Shown in pieces: positions 62,384 through 64,000 of a DNA stretch of 64,000 nucleotides. Position 1 is the first letter of the stretch, and every line of letters starts with the position of its first letter. Under the pieces are notes generated by a model. That model saw nothing but the letters and a program-made list of their open reading frames with translations. It did no database searches and was not told the DNA's origin. This stretch comes from Xylogone sp. PMI_703 (taxonomy: Eukaryota; Ascomycota; Leotiomycetes), in contig JAJTUQ010000003.1 of the NCBI GenBank assembly GCA_021399445.1, positions 6,634,001 through 6,698,000 of the forward strand, in the 5' to 3' direction. The translations under genes and the position numbers were made by a program.

Positions 62384-64000
62384 TTATTGCTGATGCACTT
62401 GGACCGTACCTTGCTCTTTAGTAGCATCTTCGAACCAGTCGTCACCCACTGTCTTGATACCGACCCCTTCAAGCTGTGTAATATGTGCGCCTAGACCAGT
62501 GCATACATAGTTCTTGAACTGGCGTGTCTTCACGTGTGCCTGGAACATTTCATCAAGCTCTTCTAACGAGCGGCCCCTCGTCTCGGGTACCATCCACAAT
62601 ACCCAGACGACAGCCAGAACGGAAAAGGCGCCATATATGAAGGTAACTGCACCCCCTATGCTTTTCTGTACATACGGATTCACAAAATTGATTGGAACTG
62701 ACGTCACAAAACTACCCATTGAAGCCAGAAACAAAGTCCGCTCACGCAGTTGGCCCGTTCCTACCTCAGCTGCCACTACCCAGCAGCCAGGGCCCCAGGT
62801 AAAGCCATAGATGCAGTACCATAAAATTAGCATAGCAGCTGATCCGTTGGCCACGGCAGCTGAGTAGTGTCCAGATGTGCCAGTGGCAGTAGCGATGCCT
62901 GTGCCTAGCATTGTACCTGCCATTAAGAGAGCCCCCAGAGATAGAGAACGGCGGCGACCCATCTTGTCAAACGTAAGAAATGTGATAATGTGAACACCAA
63001 AGCTACAGCCGGTAACCATGAGATTAGTACGCAACGGGTCAGGAAAGCCGAGTTGCTGCATGAAAGTGACGATGAAATTCTGGATAAAAGACACACCCTG
63101 CGCCTGCTGCAGGATCTGGACACCCATGGCAATGATGGTTCTGCGGAGATTGGGTCCTCGGAAGCAGTCTATGATAGAAGACGCTTTATGCAATTCTCGT
63201 TGCTCTTCAACCTGGGCCTTGAGAAGTTGTACTTCTTGAGTAATCGTCTCGGGCTTGTTTGAGAGCGACCTCAAAACCATTTCTGCCTCGCTGAACCGCC
63301 CGCGGTAAACCAGATAACGGGGCGATTCTGGCAAGAACACGTACAGACTGATGTAACCTACTGGCACCATCAGCTGGCAGAGTATTACAGCCCTAGGCAG
63401 ACAATTAGCACAACACCGTTTTACAGGGAAATATGCCGCTATGTACAAGTACTGCCACCTATCAGTCCGTGATCGTGACAGATACACCACAACAGAGGCC
63501 AAGAAGACTCCAAGAGAATTGAAGAAACTGTATAGTGCTAGAAAGGCACCTGGTACAAGTCAGTTACTGGAGGAGAGCAACAAATGACAAAGAATAGGTA
63601 TCCGGGGGTCATTACCTCGAATGCGCGGCGGCGAGCACTCAGATAAGTACATGGGTACACAGTTAGTTGCCAAACCCATACCAGCGTATACAATAATTCG
63701 CCCCACTACCAGTTGCCAGTAGGACGTGACGGCTGAGGCCTCGAGGGCAATTCCCAGCAGCATCAGGAGAGCGATTATCATGAACGACTTCTTCCGTCCC
63801 AGCTGTGATGTAGTGTAAGGAGCGATGAGGCAGCCGAGAATGATGCCAGCGGAACCAGTCCCCGTCCCGACTGATGTTTTATTTGACGGGATAGCATACC
63901 GGCCGATTTCTTCATCGTACTCGCCATATTTACGTTGGAACTCTGACAATCCAAGAGCACCACCCCACCAACCGTTGTCAAAGCCAAATCCCATTGCCCC
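62384..64000 (-). CDS. MFS sugar transporter, 5' end outside window
   Basis: Sugar-porter family transporter read from the right edge: exons 63616-64000 (continues beyond), 63447-63549, 62384-63392. Signatures: FDNGWWGG in TM1, LGRKKS loop, GRIIVYAGMG with ECSPPRIRG, PESPRYLVYRG at mid-point, QILQQAQGVSFIQNF at TM7, KMGRRRS, and PETRGRSLEELDEMF at the end. The WWGG wording and the long tail resemble fungal alpha-glucoside/hexose permeases; the substrate is not fixed. The Met near 63994 is internal, since the residues before TM1 are missing. About 20-60 N-terminal residues should lie beyond position 64000. Confidence 0.9.

Overview
The window is nuclear DNA of a filamentous ascomycete, most likely a Eurotiales (Aspergillus/Penicillium-type) genome. 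The evidence is short GT-AG introns (about 43-196 bp) with CTAAC/CTGAC/CTAAT branch sites, a Zn2Cys6 regulator, MFS sugar and ACS-type transporters, DUF1479, S1/P1 nuclease, GH43, and the absence of operons or ribosome-binding sites. About 22 genes look intact, one is cut by the right edge, one carries a single frameshift, and at least four are decayed or truncated. Exon coordinates were worked out by hand from splice signals and reading phase.

Layout. 1-1692: decayed Baeyer-Villiger monooxygenase. 4886-6915: MFS sugar/quinate-type transporter. 7392-7536: tRNA-Ile(AAU) carrying, besides the usual 37/38 intron, a 57-bp insert with all the marks of a spliceosomal intron; this is the most unusual object in the window. 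7940-9479: DUF1479 dioxygenase. 10480-11309: tyrosyl-tRNA synthetase pseudogene. 11571-12617: membrane protein. 12854-14412: class-3 lipase. 15126-24383: a plausible metabolic module of Zn2Cys6 regulator, ACS-family permease, FMN-dependent 2-hydroxyacid oxidase and isopenicillin-N-synthase-like 2OG-Fe(II) oxygenase, with CGG/CCG palindromes in its promoters. 24879-25785: small membrane protein. 27088-30197: divergent pair of zinc alcohol dehydrogenase and amidohydrolase-type decarboxylase. 30882-33134: intronless catalase-peroxidase.

35139-41869 is an accessory locus. A small MACPF-like protein lies tail-to-tail with a larger MACPF-like protein fused to a six-bladed fucose-lectin-like propeller, followed by a class-3 lipase. 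None of the three shows a clear signal peptide. 42046-42869 encodes a LURP-one/tubby-like protein. 44500-45639 encodes a second 2OG oxygenase, paralogous to the first.

45753-61072 is rich in hydrolases: GH43 (one frameshift), secreted type-B carboxylesterase, an alpha/beta-hydrolase divergent from it, a truncated regulator, a secreted subtilase and a secreted S1/P1 nuclease. 61609-62145 is a kinase C-lobe without an N-lobe. 62384-64000 is an MFS sugar transporter whose 5' end lies outside the window. Overall this looks like subtelomeric or accessory-type fungal DNA, with nutrient uptake and polymer degradation mixed with decaying genes; that classification is inference.
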